Source of the DNA: Holothuria scabra
Taxonomy: Eukaryota; Echinodermata; Holothuroidea; Aspidochirotida; Holothuriidae
DNA: 64,000 bases
Reading direction: 5' to 3'
Assembly (NCBI GenBank): GCA_037179385.1
Contig: CM074179.1
Coordinates: 62,001 to 126,000, forward strand
The translations under genes were made by a program, and so were the position numbers. Shown here piece by piece: positions 40,906 through 52,035 of the stretch. Within the stretch, counting starts at the first letter, position 1; each line of letters opens with the position of its first letter. Under the pieces are notes generated by a model, which saw nothing but the letters and a program-made list of their open reading frames with translations, did not search any database and was not told where the DNA came from.

Positions 40906-41545
40906 TGTTACGGCTTGGTCGCAATACAAACCAATAACAGCGAAAGACCACAGAAGAGCGAGATTAAAATCAACAACTTAATTATTATTCACCTCTTACT
41001 TCCTTAAATTTACAACAATTAATCTTAAATCTACTTACAATCCTTTACAGCTTAAGGTATCACTCTTTGTCCAAGGGGTAGTGTTGTTAGCGTCGATTGT
41101 ACAGCAGCACAGCGTAGGACTCGGTTCCGCGAAGGCAGGATGAAGACTATAGTGATCGGTAAATGGCGACACAATAACAGCGTTAAGCGGCAAAGCAGGC
41201 GTCTGGTCTCTGTATTATCTGTGTATCTTCTGTTCTCTTCTCCCTTGTCACACTGCTTGCATGACCTTTTATATGCCTGGTAGTTCTTCCAGAAAAGTCT
41301 GGAACTTACTCTTATGGAAACATCTCGTACAAAATAAACAGCGAACGTTCTGGGCTCAGTAACCCATAACCACAAGTTGGCTATTATTAGGCCATTACAT
41401 CATACAGTAGTTTCCAGTAACTGTGCGAATGTTCTCTGGGGTTACCCGTTGAATATGCTCGAGAGACAACACCGATGCTAGCACTTTGTAGAACTTTCCA
41501 CTTGCTCGTCCGTGGATTCAATCTGGTTGATGTCGTCTCGTAACA
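40906..41545 (-). mobile_element. 5' LTR of the gypsy element
   Basis: The 640-bp segment begins TGTTACGAGACG and ends CGTAACA on the minus strand, the TG...CA ends with a short inverted repeat expected of an LTR. It precedes gag at the correct distance. A TATA-like CATATAAAAGG lies at about 41265-41275. The partner 3' LTR was not found, in line with the truncation at 37469. Confidence 0.75.
41264..41275 (-). promoter_or_regulatory. TATA-like box in the gypsy LTR
   Basis: The minus strand reads CATATAAAAGGT inside the LTR, well placed for an RNA polymerase II start that would define U3/R. Confidence 0.5.
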
Positions 41546-41607
41546 AAGTGAACGTATTATTGAAAAAGATACTTCAAATTAACGACTGATTAAGCTCTAC
41601 TAACAAG

Positions 41608-41668
41608 CCTGGAAAATGTCATTTCCGGCTGTCTGAGGGGTCGCGATATTTCACAATTTTCTGTACGC
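41608..41668 (+). repeat. High-copy repeat copy
   Basis: GGAAAATGTCATTTCCGGCT, then GTCTGAGGGGTCGCG and CTGTACGCTCCGCTTACA, mark a short copy of the family at 1740-1832. Confidence 0.55.
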
Positions 41669-42145
41669 TCCGCTTACAAAGTCTTTCAGTATGTTTACAG
41701 TTGCGTCTGCTTTAGGCTATTAAAATATGCGTAACTAACATTGGTAATATCATTTACGTTAGGCCTGAGTATGGCTCCCTACCATTAATCTGTATTTAAT
41801 TTACTGGATTGCATAAGTATTGTTTCGAAAGTGGAGCCACTGGAAGTGCACTGTCGACCATATTACTAGGACCTAAAACTAACCAGCTTCTGTACAAGTG
41901 TGTGTTGAATAGTCAAAGAGTGTAGGGAGCGAAAGATTCGTTGGATTAATTTTTCACCGGCGAATTCATTCGAGACGATGAATTGATTACGATTGAAGAG
42001 CCGTATTTTCTTTTCCAATTTTGAGACTTTAGTCGAATTAGCCTAGCTGTGAGTTTGATTTCGTTCGGTAAATGGAAGGCGTAACACTGTCACACAAAAT
42101 TATACATAGGCCTACTGTAGACCAGGCTTACTGCTCAATTAGATT

Positions 42146-42186
42146 TTACTGTACTGCACTGCACTGTACTGTTCTGTACTGTACAA
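42146..42186. repeat. Short ACTGT/ACTGC tandem repeat
   Basis: ACTGTACTGCACTGCACTGT and following variants form about seven 5-bp units just left of the 5.2-kb inverted-repeat element. Confidence 0.7.
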
Positions 42187-42340
42187 GTGTAGCAGTTACT
42201 GTAAGGTCCAGTGTTACATGTCCAGATAGATTGAAGTTGGCCAGGACTGAAGTTGCTATGGCAAAAGTGACACACCAATGTGGAAATCTAGATAGACTTG
42301 TGTCAAGGAGAAACATTTAAAGATTTCCTGCCATTAGTAG

Positions 42341-42795
42341 GGTGGCTTAGCAGATTTAACGTTACCGGCCGGACAAAAGTACCAAATTTGGCATGGAGTT
42401 TCTTTTGGACCTATCTATTGATTTAACCGTGGAACCCACGTGATGGGTTCCGATTTTCCAAGATGGCGGCCAAAATCCAAGATGGCCGCCAGAAAACAGG
42501 AAATATCATATATCTGCCAGTGAAAATCGGAGATGAACAATTGAGGGGTCAATTTAGGTGTTTTCGGGGTCACTTAAGCTGATGCTGGGCATGGCATTTT
42601 GCTCGGGTAACCCACTCTCAAGATGGCGGCAAGAATCCAAGATGGCCGCCAAAAAACAGGAGATGTCATACATCTGCCTTTAAAAATCGGAGAAGAAGAA
42701 ATGAGGGGTCAATTGAGGTGTTTCAGGGGTTACTGAATTAGATGCTGGTCGTGGCATGTTGCTCGAATAGCCCACTTCCAAGATGGCGGCCAATG
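42341..42795. repeat. Left terminal inverted repeat of a 5.2-kb element
   Basis: From GGTGGCTTAGC the arm includes AACGTTACCGGCCGGACAAA, AGTACCAAATTTGG and GAACCCACGTG, then two or more roughly 160-bp sub-repeats each starting CCAAGATGGCGGC and containing CCAAGATGGCCGCC, GAGGGGTCAAT and GGCATGTTGCTCG. The reverse complement of 47160-47506 shows the same blocks in the same order. Long arms with internal sub-repeats are typical of large DNA transposons. Confidence 0.8.
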
Positions 42796-43432
42796 TAACC
42801 GAAATACAGCTGTTGTTATTGTTAAAGGTCAGTAGACGTTTAAATTTTAACTTAAAAGATTGATTTCTGATTAGTATTGAAAATCCAACCGTCATACTGA
42901 CTTTAACTTGATGCAGACCTTCTCTTTTTCAAAATTTTTGTGTTGTCGAGGGAAGGCTAAAGACATGTCCTATGTAAAGTCAATGCAAAATTCACATTTT
43001 CAACTTTGCCACATGAGAATGGCGAATCTCATTTAAATGAAGTCACAGAATTTTGAAGAATTTACATATGCAATCATTCATTTACTTTTAAGAAAACACT
43101 TTTCGCCTATGTAGAATAAAAAATCAGCAGTAATTAGACCTACTTTATAAACTCAATAGCGACATTCATTTCGTCCCGCTCTCTTGACGTCAATAAACCC
43201 GGTTACTGGATTAAGATAACACAAATGTAAAATGAGTTTTCATATTTGGGATTATGAAATAAGCTCTTTTCATCTAGGGAAATTTCAAAGCAATTTACTG
43301 CACGTTAACTGACGTTCAAAAACGTAAGTTTACACTTTAACTGACCTCAGGCTTCAAGTGCATCTAGTAGTAATATTCGGGAATTCTATCTACGTTTCAA
43401 TACGTTTCTCTACAAGAAAGTCTACAATTAAT

Positions 43433-45278
43433 TTATGTACCTAATTTTGTTGAACATCTGCACCGACAAAGAGATGTTCGAGGCAGATTTGCTTTTCTGT
43501 ATTTGCACACTGTACAGGCCCTGGGGAAGCCACATTTCACGAATTCTCTGCACGCTTTAGACGCCTCTGGAGTGGTAGACCAGACAGGTTCCCATTTTTC
43601 ACCCAAGCATAGTCGGTTGGACATGAATTCGTTTTGTTGAGATAACATGCATGTTGTCCAAATGCCAGCCTGGTACACTGCCCGCCTAGTGTGCTGGAGT
43701 AGTGCATTTTGAGTAGGTGGTATCTTGTCAATAGCTTGCCCTTTCTGGCTGAATAGCTTCATCCGGGCACTGTTAACATTCATGATGTTACTTGTTTTGT
43801 CATAAACTGCGACAACTAGTCTTTCGATTCTTTTAAATGATTCAGAATGTAAGTCAAGATGCTCAAACGGGTGTGCGGCTAAATGAACGAAGGCATCAGT
43901 AACTTCCTCATAGGCATTCCATGCTTGCCAAAATGATTTCTTCCCTTTCCCTCTAAATGCTGATGTCGTGTCACATCCTGACAAGGAGTGGAAAACGGGC
44001 AAGGCACGTTATTTATGTTCTCCAAGACGGGCACAAATTGCGTTGATGCTGTGATGAGTGTCGTTTTTGCCAGTTCCAAATACTACCCACAGATCAGCAT
44101 CAGCCTTTACCTGGGAGAGGTCATGGAACATACCGACAAGAATAATGACGACGTCTGTAGCCACAGTTCGCACCTGGATGGATTTTGCTCCATTCCCCAA
44201 AGCATGTTTCACATGGACCACAACCCTAGCGTCTGCCTCTTCCTGATTGAAGTTGGGCATTTCGATTTGAGTTCCAACACCTTTAACATGCTCTCCAGCT
44301 GTGATGTATATCGAACACTCAGGAGAGATACGGCAATCCTAAACCTTTGACGACAGTAATTCGAGGAGTTCCTTCTTGTTAACTGGATCACGGAGGAAGT
44401 CATTCCAGTTGCCTGGTAGCTTGGTGTCACCTGATACTTTCATACGTACACCTTTGCCTCGTTTCTCCCTGGTCCCCTCCTTCATACTATTTGGACGGTA
44501 ATTATCCCACACAACACCCACTCACTTTGCGTCACGCAGCTGATGATCCAGGTGGGTTATAAACACGTCGTCAGCATATTCTTGGAATGTCGAGACATTT
44601 GTTACAGGCAATGAATGTACTGTCACCGCACCATCCAGAACTTTGTAGTCATATGATACAGGTGCCTCTGTCTGGTTTGGTTCTTCTATACATTGTAACA
44701 GTTGAATTTTGGTACCGGACAGATTGAGCTTTCCAAACTCAGACAGGAATGGAGGATACGAATGAACTTCGTGTGCAAAGAATTCCCTAATGTCACCATC
44801 TCTGTTTTGAAGGGAGATGTATAACTGGCCAAAAAGTGTCACATTGTTCTCAAGTACCTTCACTTTCTTCCAATCCTTCGATGTAACTTAGGGTTAGCTT
44901 TGTTGAGAATAGTGGCAGTGAGTTCTTTGCTCTCCTATCATGTATAGAGTGACCACGATCCACGAGCGCAGTCGTAACATGCTCTTGATACTTCTTTATG
45001 CCTATGTTTTCCAGTGTACGGATTGTATTCACTACCGCCTCATTCGCGCAGTTACGACTGTCAAGAGTTACCAACTCTGCGAAGTCATCCAAGAAGGAGT
45101 TTCCCATGTGGCGCATTGTATTAGAAAGGTTATCGACCTGTTGCTGGAAGGTTCTCTGTGCAGCAAGTCCTTGCTCATGGTGTTCAAGGTTAGTGGGGTT
45201 TTCCGGATCATCGTTATAAAAATGTACATTCTCGTACTGCAACACCAGATGCCTTCTCCACTTTTTTCTCCTGCTCAT
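43433..45278 (-). pseudogene. C-terminal half of a widespread uncharacterised metazoan protein, broken
   Basis: Four or more frames in succession form one protein interrupted by stops and frameshifts near 44880, 44521, 44340 and 44010. Recognisable pieces in order are a helical LEHHEQGLAAQRTFQQQVDN block, NWNDFLRDPVNKKELLELL, EEADARVVVHVKHAL and VRTVATDVVIILV, LWVVFGTGKND, LPVFHSLSGCDTTSAFRGKG, and a C-terminal cysteine-rich tail similar to a tesmin/TSO1 CXC motif (KYRKANLPRTSLCRCRC). The EADAR and TVATDV acidic motifs recall PIN/5'-nuclease-like folds; that is inference. This family is repeated in many invertebrate genomes without an assigned role. It lies inside the inverted-repeat element at 42341-47506. 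Confidence 0.7.
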
Positions 45279-45295
45279 GAGCTTGGTCTATTGGA

Positions 45296-46159
45296 ATCGC
45301 AGAGTACTGGTTTTGTCTTCAATTTATCAGAGTTACACACCCTGTATGTTAAACGGCTTAAGGAACTGAACATAATAAAGACTATCAACAAAACCAGACT
45401 TAAGGAGCAGTTGCTTGAATGATTCTCCGATGCACAAGCACAGCATGACGGCCGGAACATCGTTATAATACTCAAAGATGTAATGAAAAACATGATTAAA
45501 GATGCCCTGAAAAAACATGACTTTACTGAGGATGCCCAGATACTAGCACAAGCAGCAACAATCATTAGAAAGGATATATTTAATCATGAAGGATTCCAGA
45601 TCACCGGTCAGTTTTCACCTGGTTGTCAGGAGAAATCATAACCATCAAGTCTACGGTGTCTCGTCTCCATGATTCTTAATGGTCCAAATTTGATAGAGAG
45701 TGACGATTCACAAGTGTGCCTAACTGTTGGACAAAACACGTCCACAACGGGAAGAAACGTAAACCTAATTCGACTGCAAAAGTCCGGCACACTCTGGACA
45801 AAAAACCTCCACTACCAATTTACATTGGCCTAAATATACACGCGCTGACCAGAAGTAAGAAGATAATCCAACAGTTACACCAGATGGATATCAGTGTTTC
45901 ATACGACAGAGTGATGCGGATTGAAGAGTGGCTTGCTACAGCAGTATGTGAGAGGTTTGAAGATGACGGTGTAGTAGCTACTACTATTCTGCGAAAAGGA
46001 CTCTTCACCATGGGCGCTCTTGACAACCTCTGTCACAATCCAAGCGCAACAACAGCCACGGCATCTTTTCACGGGACTGGCATTATTGCATTCCAGTTTT
46101 TAAGCACGGGGGAACCCAGAGAACCTGTCACTTTACCGTCATGGGATAGCTGCCATTAG
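45296..46159 (+). pseudogene. N-terminal fragment of the same protein family, opposite strand
   Basis: Plus-strand frames read LHTLYVKRLKELNI and TRLKEQLLE, a stop, then AQHDGRNIVIILKDVMKNMI and DAQILAQAATIIRKDIF. After a further shift they give KKPPLPIYIGLNIHALTRSK, ISVSYDRVMRIEEWLATAV and GLFTMGALDNLCHNPSATTA. These are conserved N-terminal blocks of the family whose C-terminal half lies on the minus strand at 43433-45278. The middle of the protein is missing. The two halves point away from each other from about 45280-45296, which implies an inversion or two broken copies joined head to head. Confidence 0.65.
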
Positions 46160-46249
46160 TATTACGGGTTTGCAACTGTGTTCGCTCACGATCGATCACA
46201 CCTTAAAGTTCCCCCAACTTCTAGAAAAGGCTTTCTGAGACAATGCTAA

Positions 46250-46606
46250 TGTCATGTAGTATGGTGCACTCTCCACGACCTTTACCAGACGCCATCTTGT
46301 TGTTTACGAGCAACGCTTCCTTCCTTTTGTTCTAGATTCCCAGGGCCCTTCCTGTTTCCCGTCACGTGTTACCAGTGGACGTGACATATCACATTGCCGT
46401 AGCTCCACGTGCACGCTGTTACCCTTATTTTCGAGGTGTGGCCAATTCCCCCCTTTGCAGCCTCCTCATTGGTCATTTATATCATATGAATTATTCATAT
46501 GGGTGCGTCATAACTTTTGACCAATCAGGGGGACTGCATGTGTTCAGAGCTCGCACGATTCACGAGACCGAGCCTGCAAGCTGGACACTCGTGCCGTAGA
46601 CGCAGA
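46250..46606. repeat. Left arm of a second, overlapping inverted repeat
   Basis: This segment, from ATGTCATGTAGTATGGTGCA through CCAGTGGACGTGACATATCA to CACTCGTGCC, is matched in reverse by 48112-48480 with roughly 85-90% identity by eye. It contains CACGTGT, ACCAATCAG and ATTGGTC words (E-box and CCAAT-like), which would fit a promoter. The 76-86-codon frames in both arms arise from the duplication. Confidence 0.7.
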
Positions 46607-46842
46607 GGGATACACATATCTTAGGAGTCGTATTAGGCCGGCCGAATTAATTCAACTTAATCATCTTTATGTGGAACTAAAATCATCAAATAAATATTTT
46701 AAAATCAACTGAACTCTCCTATCTTTTTTCCGCCTGGAACTCGATCCGTACCACTCAATACCCAACACTAACATGTACAATTAGAATACCAGCCACAACA
46801 TAGGCCTTTCGCATGGGCCCCTCAACCAGCTTTACAGGAAAA

Positions 46843-46860
46843 ATGAGGGGGGGGGGGCGG
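46843..46860. repeat. Poly-G tract
   Basis: This is a G-rich run within the inverted-repeat element. Confidence 0.7.
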
Positions 46861-47159
46861 CGGTGGGCAGGCAAGTGTTCTGATTGGGTTAGCAATTGTT
46901 TCGACTGTAGCTAGGGCATAAAAGTTTCTTCAAATATCAGGTTTACAAGTTTCAGTTTTCATCTGGTGCAGCAGAAATTTTTGGGGGGTCGGATATTTCC
47001 CCCAAATGCCATCCTCCCCATGTTGGGGCATTGCCCCGAAATTCCCCTTCCCCCGTGGCTACGGGCTAACTTTCGTCAGGGAGCTAGCCCAGTTTCATTA
47101 GCACGTTTGAGAACGCAAGATTTGATTGTCCAAATCGGTAAAGGGAATGAATATAGCCT

Positions 47160-47506
47160 ATATGAAATTTTCTTTTTTGCATGCGGCCATCTTGGATTCT
47201 GGAAGCCATCTTGGAAGTGAGTTGTCCGAGCAACATGCCATGGCCTGCAACTGTTTCAGTGACCCCCAAAACACCTACATTGACCCCTCAATTTTTCATC
47301 TCCCCCTCGATTTTTGCACGCTGATATATGACATTTCCTGCTTTCTGGCGGCCATCTTGGATTTGGCCGCCATCTTGGAAAATCGAAGCCCACCACGTGG
47401 GTTCCACGGATAAAATCGATCGATAGGTCGAAAAGGAACCCCATACAAAATTTGGTACTTTTGTCCAGCCGGTAACGTTATTGCTAAAATTTGTCGCTAA
47501 GCCACC
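47160..47506. repeat. Right terminal inverted repeat of the 5.2-kb element
   Basis: This is the reverse-complement counterpart of 42341-42795. It carries GGCCGCCATCTTGGAAAATC, CCACGTGGGTTCCACGG, AAATTTGGTACTTTTGTCCA and the outer end GCTAAGCCACC. Confidence 0.8.
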
Positions 47507-48111
47507 TGACTACATTCAGTGACAGCCGTTTCAGTTCAATCTTCTTGGACGACATCTTTCCACCTGACTAGTGAGTTTGTAACATCATCATAGGCATCAT
47601 CAAAGGCCGTGGCAAGCTCAACTTTACAAGTTGATCGGGAACTGGGGCGTAAAACTTCTCTTTAATTAACTCAACTAACATCATCATAGCCAACCGACAG
47701 CCGAACCAGGCCTGTTCTTTCTTTTTTTTTTTTTGTGAAGTTGCATACAACATTCTTACTTATAAAAAGTCTGAACCCTCTCCTGGTAGTATACTCTGTA
47801 CTTGTTATTAACCCTTAACCGTTGTTTGGGTCCTTTTGGATCCATGCGGAGAGCTTGGTTGTCACCCATCTTTACTGTTGGATAATGTGATGAAGCCCCG
47901 CGACTCCGCCATGTCGAGTAAAGTGATGTAGTACGAGGATCCTGCGTACGGTAGTATCCAGAAACAAAAAAAAAAAAAAAAAACAGATGGCGAGTTCCAA
48001 TCGATTTAATGATGATTTATTCGTTGATTAAGCTGCAAAAAGGATGATCAAGTTTAAATCATTCTGCCGGCAAAAAAAAAGGATTTATTATGTACAGCTA
48101 GGCTACTCAAG

Positions 48112-48480
48112 TGCTCCTCGTCTGAAGTCTGATGCACGAGTGTCATGCTTGCGGGCTCGGTCTTGGAAACCTCGTGCGAGCTCTGAAGACCTGCAGTCCC
48201 CTGATTGGTCAAAAGTTATGACGCACCCATGTAAATAAGTATCATGATATAAATGACCAATGAGGAGGCTGCAAAGGGGGAAATTGGCCACACCTCGAAA
48301 ATGTGGGTTACAGCGTGCACGTGGAGCTACGGCAATGTGATATGTCACGTCCACTGGTAACACGTGACGGGAAACAGGAAGGGCCCTGGGAATCTAGAAC
48401 AAAGGAAGGGAGAGTTGCTCGTAAACAACAAGATGGCGTCTGCGAAAGGTCATGGAGAGTGCACCACACTACATAACATT
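48112..48480. repeat. Right arm of the second inverted repeat
   Basis: This is the reverse complement of 46250-46606, including CCCCTGATTGGTCAAAAGTT, ATGACGCACCCATG, TGATATGTCACGTCCACTGG and AACAAGATGGCGTCTGCG. The left arm lies inside the 5.2-kb element and this one outside it, so the two inverted structures overlap. Confidence 0.7.
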
Positions 48481-48884
48481 ACTGTTTCACGCGGAGCTCG
48501 AAATTGCGATTAGCTACCCGAAAATTCGGCCACAACAACGAGAGAGACAATAGTTTAAGGTCACGGTGTCGATGGCCTACGGAAGCCAATGCGGGGCGGG
48601 CTACGTCCGATTTCTCACCCACTCCCAAGGCCCGCAAATATGCCCCGATCGGAGCACAACGGTAAAGGGTGAACTTATCACCACTAGTTGCACTGTGCAT
48701 GCACCTCAATCGTTACTAACGGTTACCGATATATTCTTTACGGCTAGGAGTCTATTATAACACCACGCTTAACGGTACACAAAGTGTCCAAAATAGAAAA
48801 TAAAGTAAGGTGGCGTCCTCTACCTAGTCTGCCATTCTTACGAAGTTCTGAGTTACGGCCGTTCAAGCCACCCTTCAATTTAGT

Positions 48885-48945
48885 AAGTTAGAATGTGTTA
48901 TAAAGAGTCACCAAGTTAGACAAAATAACAATGTTGGGGTAAAAC
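48885..48945. repeat. LINE 3'-tail-like repeat
   Basis: GAGTCACCAAGTTAGACAAA and ATAACAATGTTGGGGTAAAA match the tail of the LINE fragment at 35926-35970. Confidence 0.55.
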
Positions 48946-48964
48946 TGGAAGGATTTCTTTACAG

Positions 48965-49060
48965 TGCCACATTCTCCATGTAAGAACCAAAAGATACAGG
49001 GAATGGCTTCATTTTTCCGCCACAGACGAAATATCCCTGTTGTTTGTGAGGATCACTTTG
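48965..49060 (+). CDS. Possible THAP-like zinc-finger exon
   Basis: A 96-bp phase 1-1 exon lies between ATTTCTTTACAG and TTTG|GTGAGT. It encodes PHSPCKNQKIQGMASFFRHR followed by RNIPVVCEDHF. The end matches the V-C-x-x-H-F signature of the C2CH THAP domain, and the upstream R-H-R-R region fits its helix. The exon carrying the first cysteines and the C-terminal AVPTIF box was not found. It may belong to a gene ending at 52818 or be a relic of a THAP-bearing transposon. Confidence 0.4.
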
Positions 49061-49124
49061 GTGAGTTGCTTCGAACGTAACTGCACAGTATGTGGGGGTA
49101 CAGTAGGCCGTGTTTTCAGTGTGG

Positions 49125-49215
49125 AATGTTCACGGCTAGCTTTGTGTTTTTGTCCGGCCGGTTTGAGTTCTATTTGTTGCAGCGTGTCTGTTTTGATGTA
49201 CGTTTAGAAAGAAAA
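49125..49215 (+). repeat. Dispersed repeat ('TTTTTGTCCG'), copy 1
   Basis: Blocks GCTTTGTGTTTTTGTCCGGC, GTTTGAGTT, GCGTGTCTGTTTTGATGTAC and GTTTAGAAAGAAAAC occur in the same order at 52040-52128 and, inverted, at 57350-57445. Three copies within 9 kb mark a short interspersed element or MITE. Confidence 0.6.
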
Positions 49216-49219
49216 CAGT

Positions 49220-52030
49220 AGGCCTGAGTTAGGCCTACTGTATAAACTAGTAGGACGGTACTGAAAATAAAAGCATACGCTGTTCCAACTACCTTCGTTT
49301 ACGAAAGTGCACTGCCATCAAATCTAATCTAGTTGTGTGTATTTTGTGTACTTTAATACAAATTAAAATGTATACCTCAAACTTGATAAATAATGTTACT
49401 TTATCATACAATGAGATACAGTATTTCAAAACCTTATCGCAATAATATAAATATAGATTCCGTACATAACCTGTGCCAAATGACATGAACAGCATTTAAA
49501 ATGTGACAGACATAGATATAATTTATTGCATTTCCAAACTGATTTTGAAAAGAATGGTTGCATAAAAGTGGCAGTTGGGAAAGCCTCGTTTTCTGTGGAA
49601 GACTCGTCCAGGCGTGGCATGGGGATTTGGGGCACAAAATGAGGGAAAAGTCTACGGATAGAACAAACCACTATGTTAGGTGTTTTTTGCAAAACAATGT
49701 TGGGTCATGGCGGTTCTGACCCCCCTCCCCAGTGACTACGCCACTGAACTCGTTACAGAAACTTGGTTTAGGGTTGAAATAGTTGAGATACTGGACAGGT
49801 ACTGTAACCGATATCCTATAATGCATTTAACATAAATGATTAAATGTGGCCGGGCCATGAGCTTTTAAGGTCTAACAAATATGGTTTCATTCAGGTAACT
49901 TTCATGAGTACAGTAAAACTTGTATCTTTCTCCCATCCCAGTGAGTATATGTTAAGGGTGCTTCCTGAAATTGATTAATTGTAATTGAGGTCATATATGC
50001 TTTTATACAAGTGTAGGCAACAAACTTTTATTATTTACCTATGACCTGTTGAATACCAAACAACAAAACAATCATCCATGACTTTTTTCAAAGAACATTG
50101 AAGGTTGTAGGACAAAATCATTTGAAAGATGTTACAGTCTTTACAAAATTCCGTGACTTTTCTTGCCCAAGAGAATGAAAACAGAATTCCATGTCTGCTT
50201 CTCCCTGACATGATTCCAAGCCACACCAGATTCCCATCCTGCAGTAGCAGAGTCCAACTTCATTTATCACAGCACTGCACAAATGTTTTTTTTTTTACCA
50301 TGCTACAGTTAAGTTTAGCAAGATATTTATCAAAGCTACTTCTGGTAAAGGAAGACTCAATCATGAGACCATCAATGTGTCGATACATAATATTTTCAAT
50401 AATCTTTTCCTGTTAATTTATTACTTACAATAAATATAGCAAAATTATGTTTTCAATTATAATTATTATTTATTTATATTTTCATAATATTATATTAAAA
50501 TACATGTAATATTTCTTCCAAGAACAACTGTTTGGCAATATTCTTTCTTGAGGGTACGTAATTAGTAACTTACCTAAACTGAGGAACTTTTCAAACAAAA
50601 ATATGTCTCTTGTTTTTAAAAATTGTTTACTTATGCTAGTGGTGAGTTATACCAATTACACTACCTTTGGTTCTTTCAAAGATGTATGTATGAAAGGAAT
50701 ACATATATTTTATGTTTATACTAAGTTTTGCTTTAAAGTATGAAAATCGTATCTCACTATCAATTTTTAGAAGAACTTTAAAAAACGCCTATTCAAAGGC
50801 TTAAAACAGAAGTGAAAGCATATCCTCTAAAAAAGATCCCAGGTGATTGACTATCTCAGTCCAAGCCAATTTTCCAATTTGGGGGCTTGAGGGCAACATA
50901 GCATTTTTTTCTTTGCTTGCTGATGAATTTTAGAATATTTAGCAGAACTCTACCAGACATATTTCAGGGCTGAAATTAATCGAAGGTCATGACGGCCAAG
51001 GCCTTCATATTACATTATAGTTACTACAGAATCACTTTTTTAGCCTTAGTGACCTCTCAGTTCACATACATGCCCTTAAACCTGGTGGGAAAATGGCCTT
51101 GCCCTGCTGGAACCTACATTTCAGCGATGATATTTTAATGAACTGCATCTAGCTATTCGTGACCATGCAAATACTAAGGACTGGGCCAGGAGTGAAGTAA
51201 TGATACTTTGAATCTGTTACAAATGGCAGCACTTTAACTCCAACAAAGTTGTCTTGATTATGTTATCATTGACAAGATGATGACCGTGAATAAAACTTTG
51301 CAATTAATTCAAAAGACTTCAGACAGGGATGCTCCGTTTGTGACGGCTTTGGGGACGGAACTATCAGAGTTGAGGTCAGACCACAAAGGCAAAGTGAACC
51401 AAAGAAAACATGCACCGTCAGTAGATGAAGAGGAAACCTATTTAGACATTCATGAATGTTTCCCATTGCGGGTATGCCATTCGGTAACACAGGGATTTAA
51501 TGGGGTGGTATTTTAGCCCAGCTGAAATCTGCGAAAAAATTATCATTTTGGATACTGATCAAGTTTGGCATCAAAAAATAATATGCATATTGTTAATATC
51601 AGTACTATGCTACATGTATTCTTTTCAAGGAGATCACCACGACTTCCTGTAGCCAATCAAATATAGCCACACAATATCTGATGGACAACGACAATTGTGT
51701 GGACAATAAGGTATTGTGTATATATCCTTTCAGGAGAAGCAAGTGATGCTTTCTTTATTTCGAAAATTAACTCACTGAACCCTTTTAAAGAGTGAGCACT
51801 CTAATGCAACAACACCGGCAATAGTGTTGCGATGGGTGGAACAATGCCAAGGACTGTCTGAGATCTAACAGATGACAAGAACAACGATGGTCATTTTCTA
51901 ATCCCTTTTATGTCACCTACATTTTCCAAAACAGATATAATCAGGAGCTTAGAGTTGGCAGCTCTAATAATTTAAAAGGGAAGGGAGCTTCCATTCCATA
52001 CGCAATATCTCCATGCTAAAACTAAACTTC
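49220..52030. other. AT-rich intron-like DNA
   Basis: No firm exon is visible. A 65-codon stretch at 51277-51472, ending at a possible donor GCGG|GTATGC and encoding SDRDAPFVTALGTELSEL and DEEETYLDIHECF, could be an exon of the putative gene bracketing it (48965-49060 and 52748-52818), but its acceptor is unconvincing. Confidence 0.35.
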
Positions 52031-52035
52031 TGCAT

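Larger units (their letters stand above)
37469..41545 (-). mobile_element. Truncated Ty3/gypsy element: LTR - gag - protease - integrase
   Basis: The order on the minus strand is LTR, primer-binding site, gag, protease, then integrase, with only about 110 bp between protease and integrase. The usual gypsy order places reverse transcriptase and RNase H before integrase. Here they are absent from that position, either through internal deletion or because this copy belongs to the lineages (Gmr1-like) in which integrase precedes reverse transcriptase and the downstream part was cut off at 37469. The second view fits the abrupt end after integrase. Confidence 0.7.
42341..47506. mobile_element. 5.2-kb element with long terminal inverted repeats
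   Basis: Outer ends GGTGGCTTAGC (42341) and GCTAAGCCACC (47506) are exact inverted copies and the arms match for more than 300 bp. The interior holds two opposed fragments of one protein family (43433-45278 on minus, 45296-46159 on plus). No clear target duplication was seen, and whether the enclosed gene is the element's own or captured is unknown. Confidence 0.65.

Noticed and set aside
45275..45565. 96-codon minus-strand frame overlapping the split protein family
   Set aside because: It is the antisense shadow of the conserved plus-strand N-terminal fragment.
46366..48363. Two similar 77-86-codon frames on opposite strands
   Set aside because: They are the two arms of an inverted repeat and not two genes; the sequence has promoter-like words and no domain.
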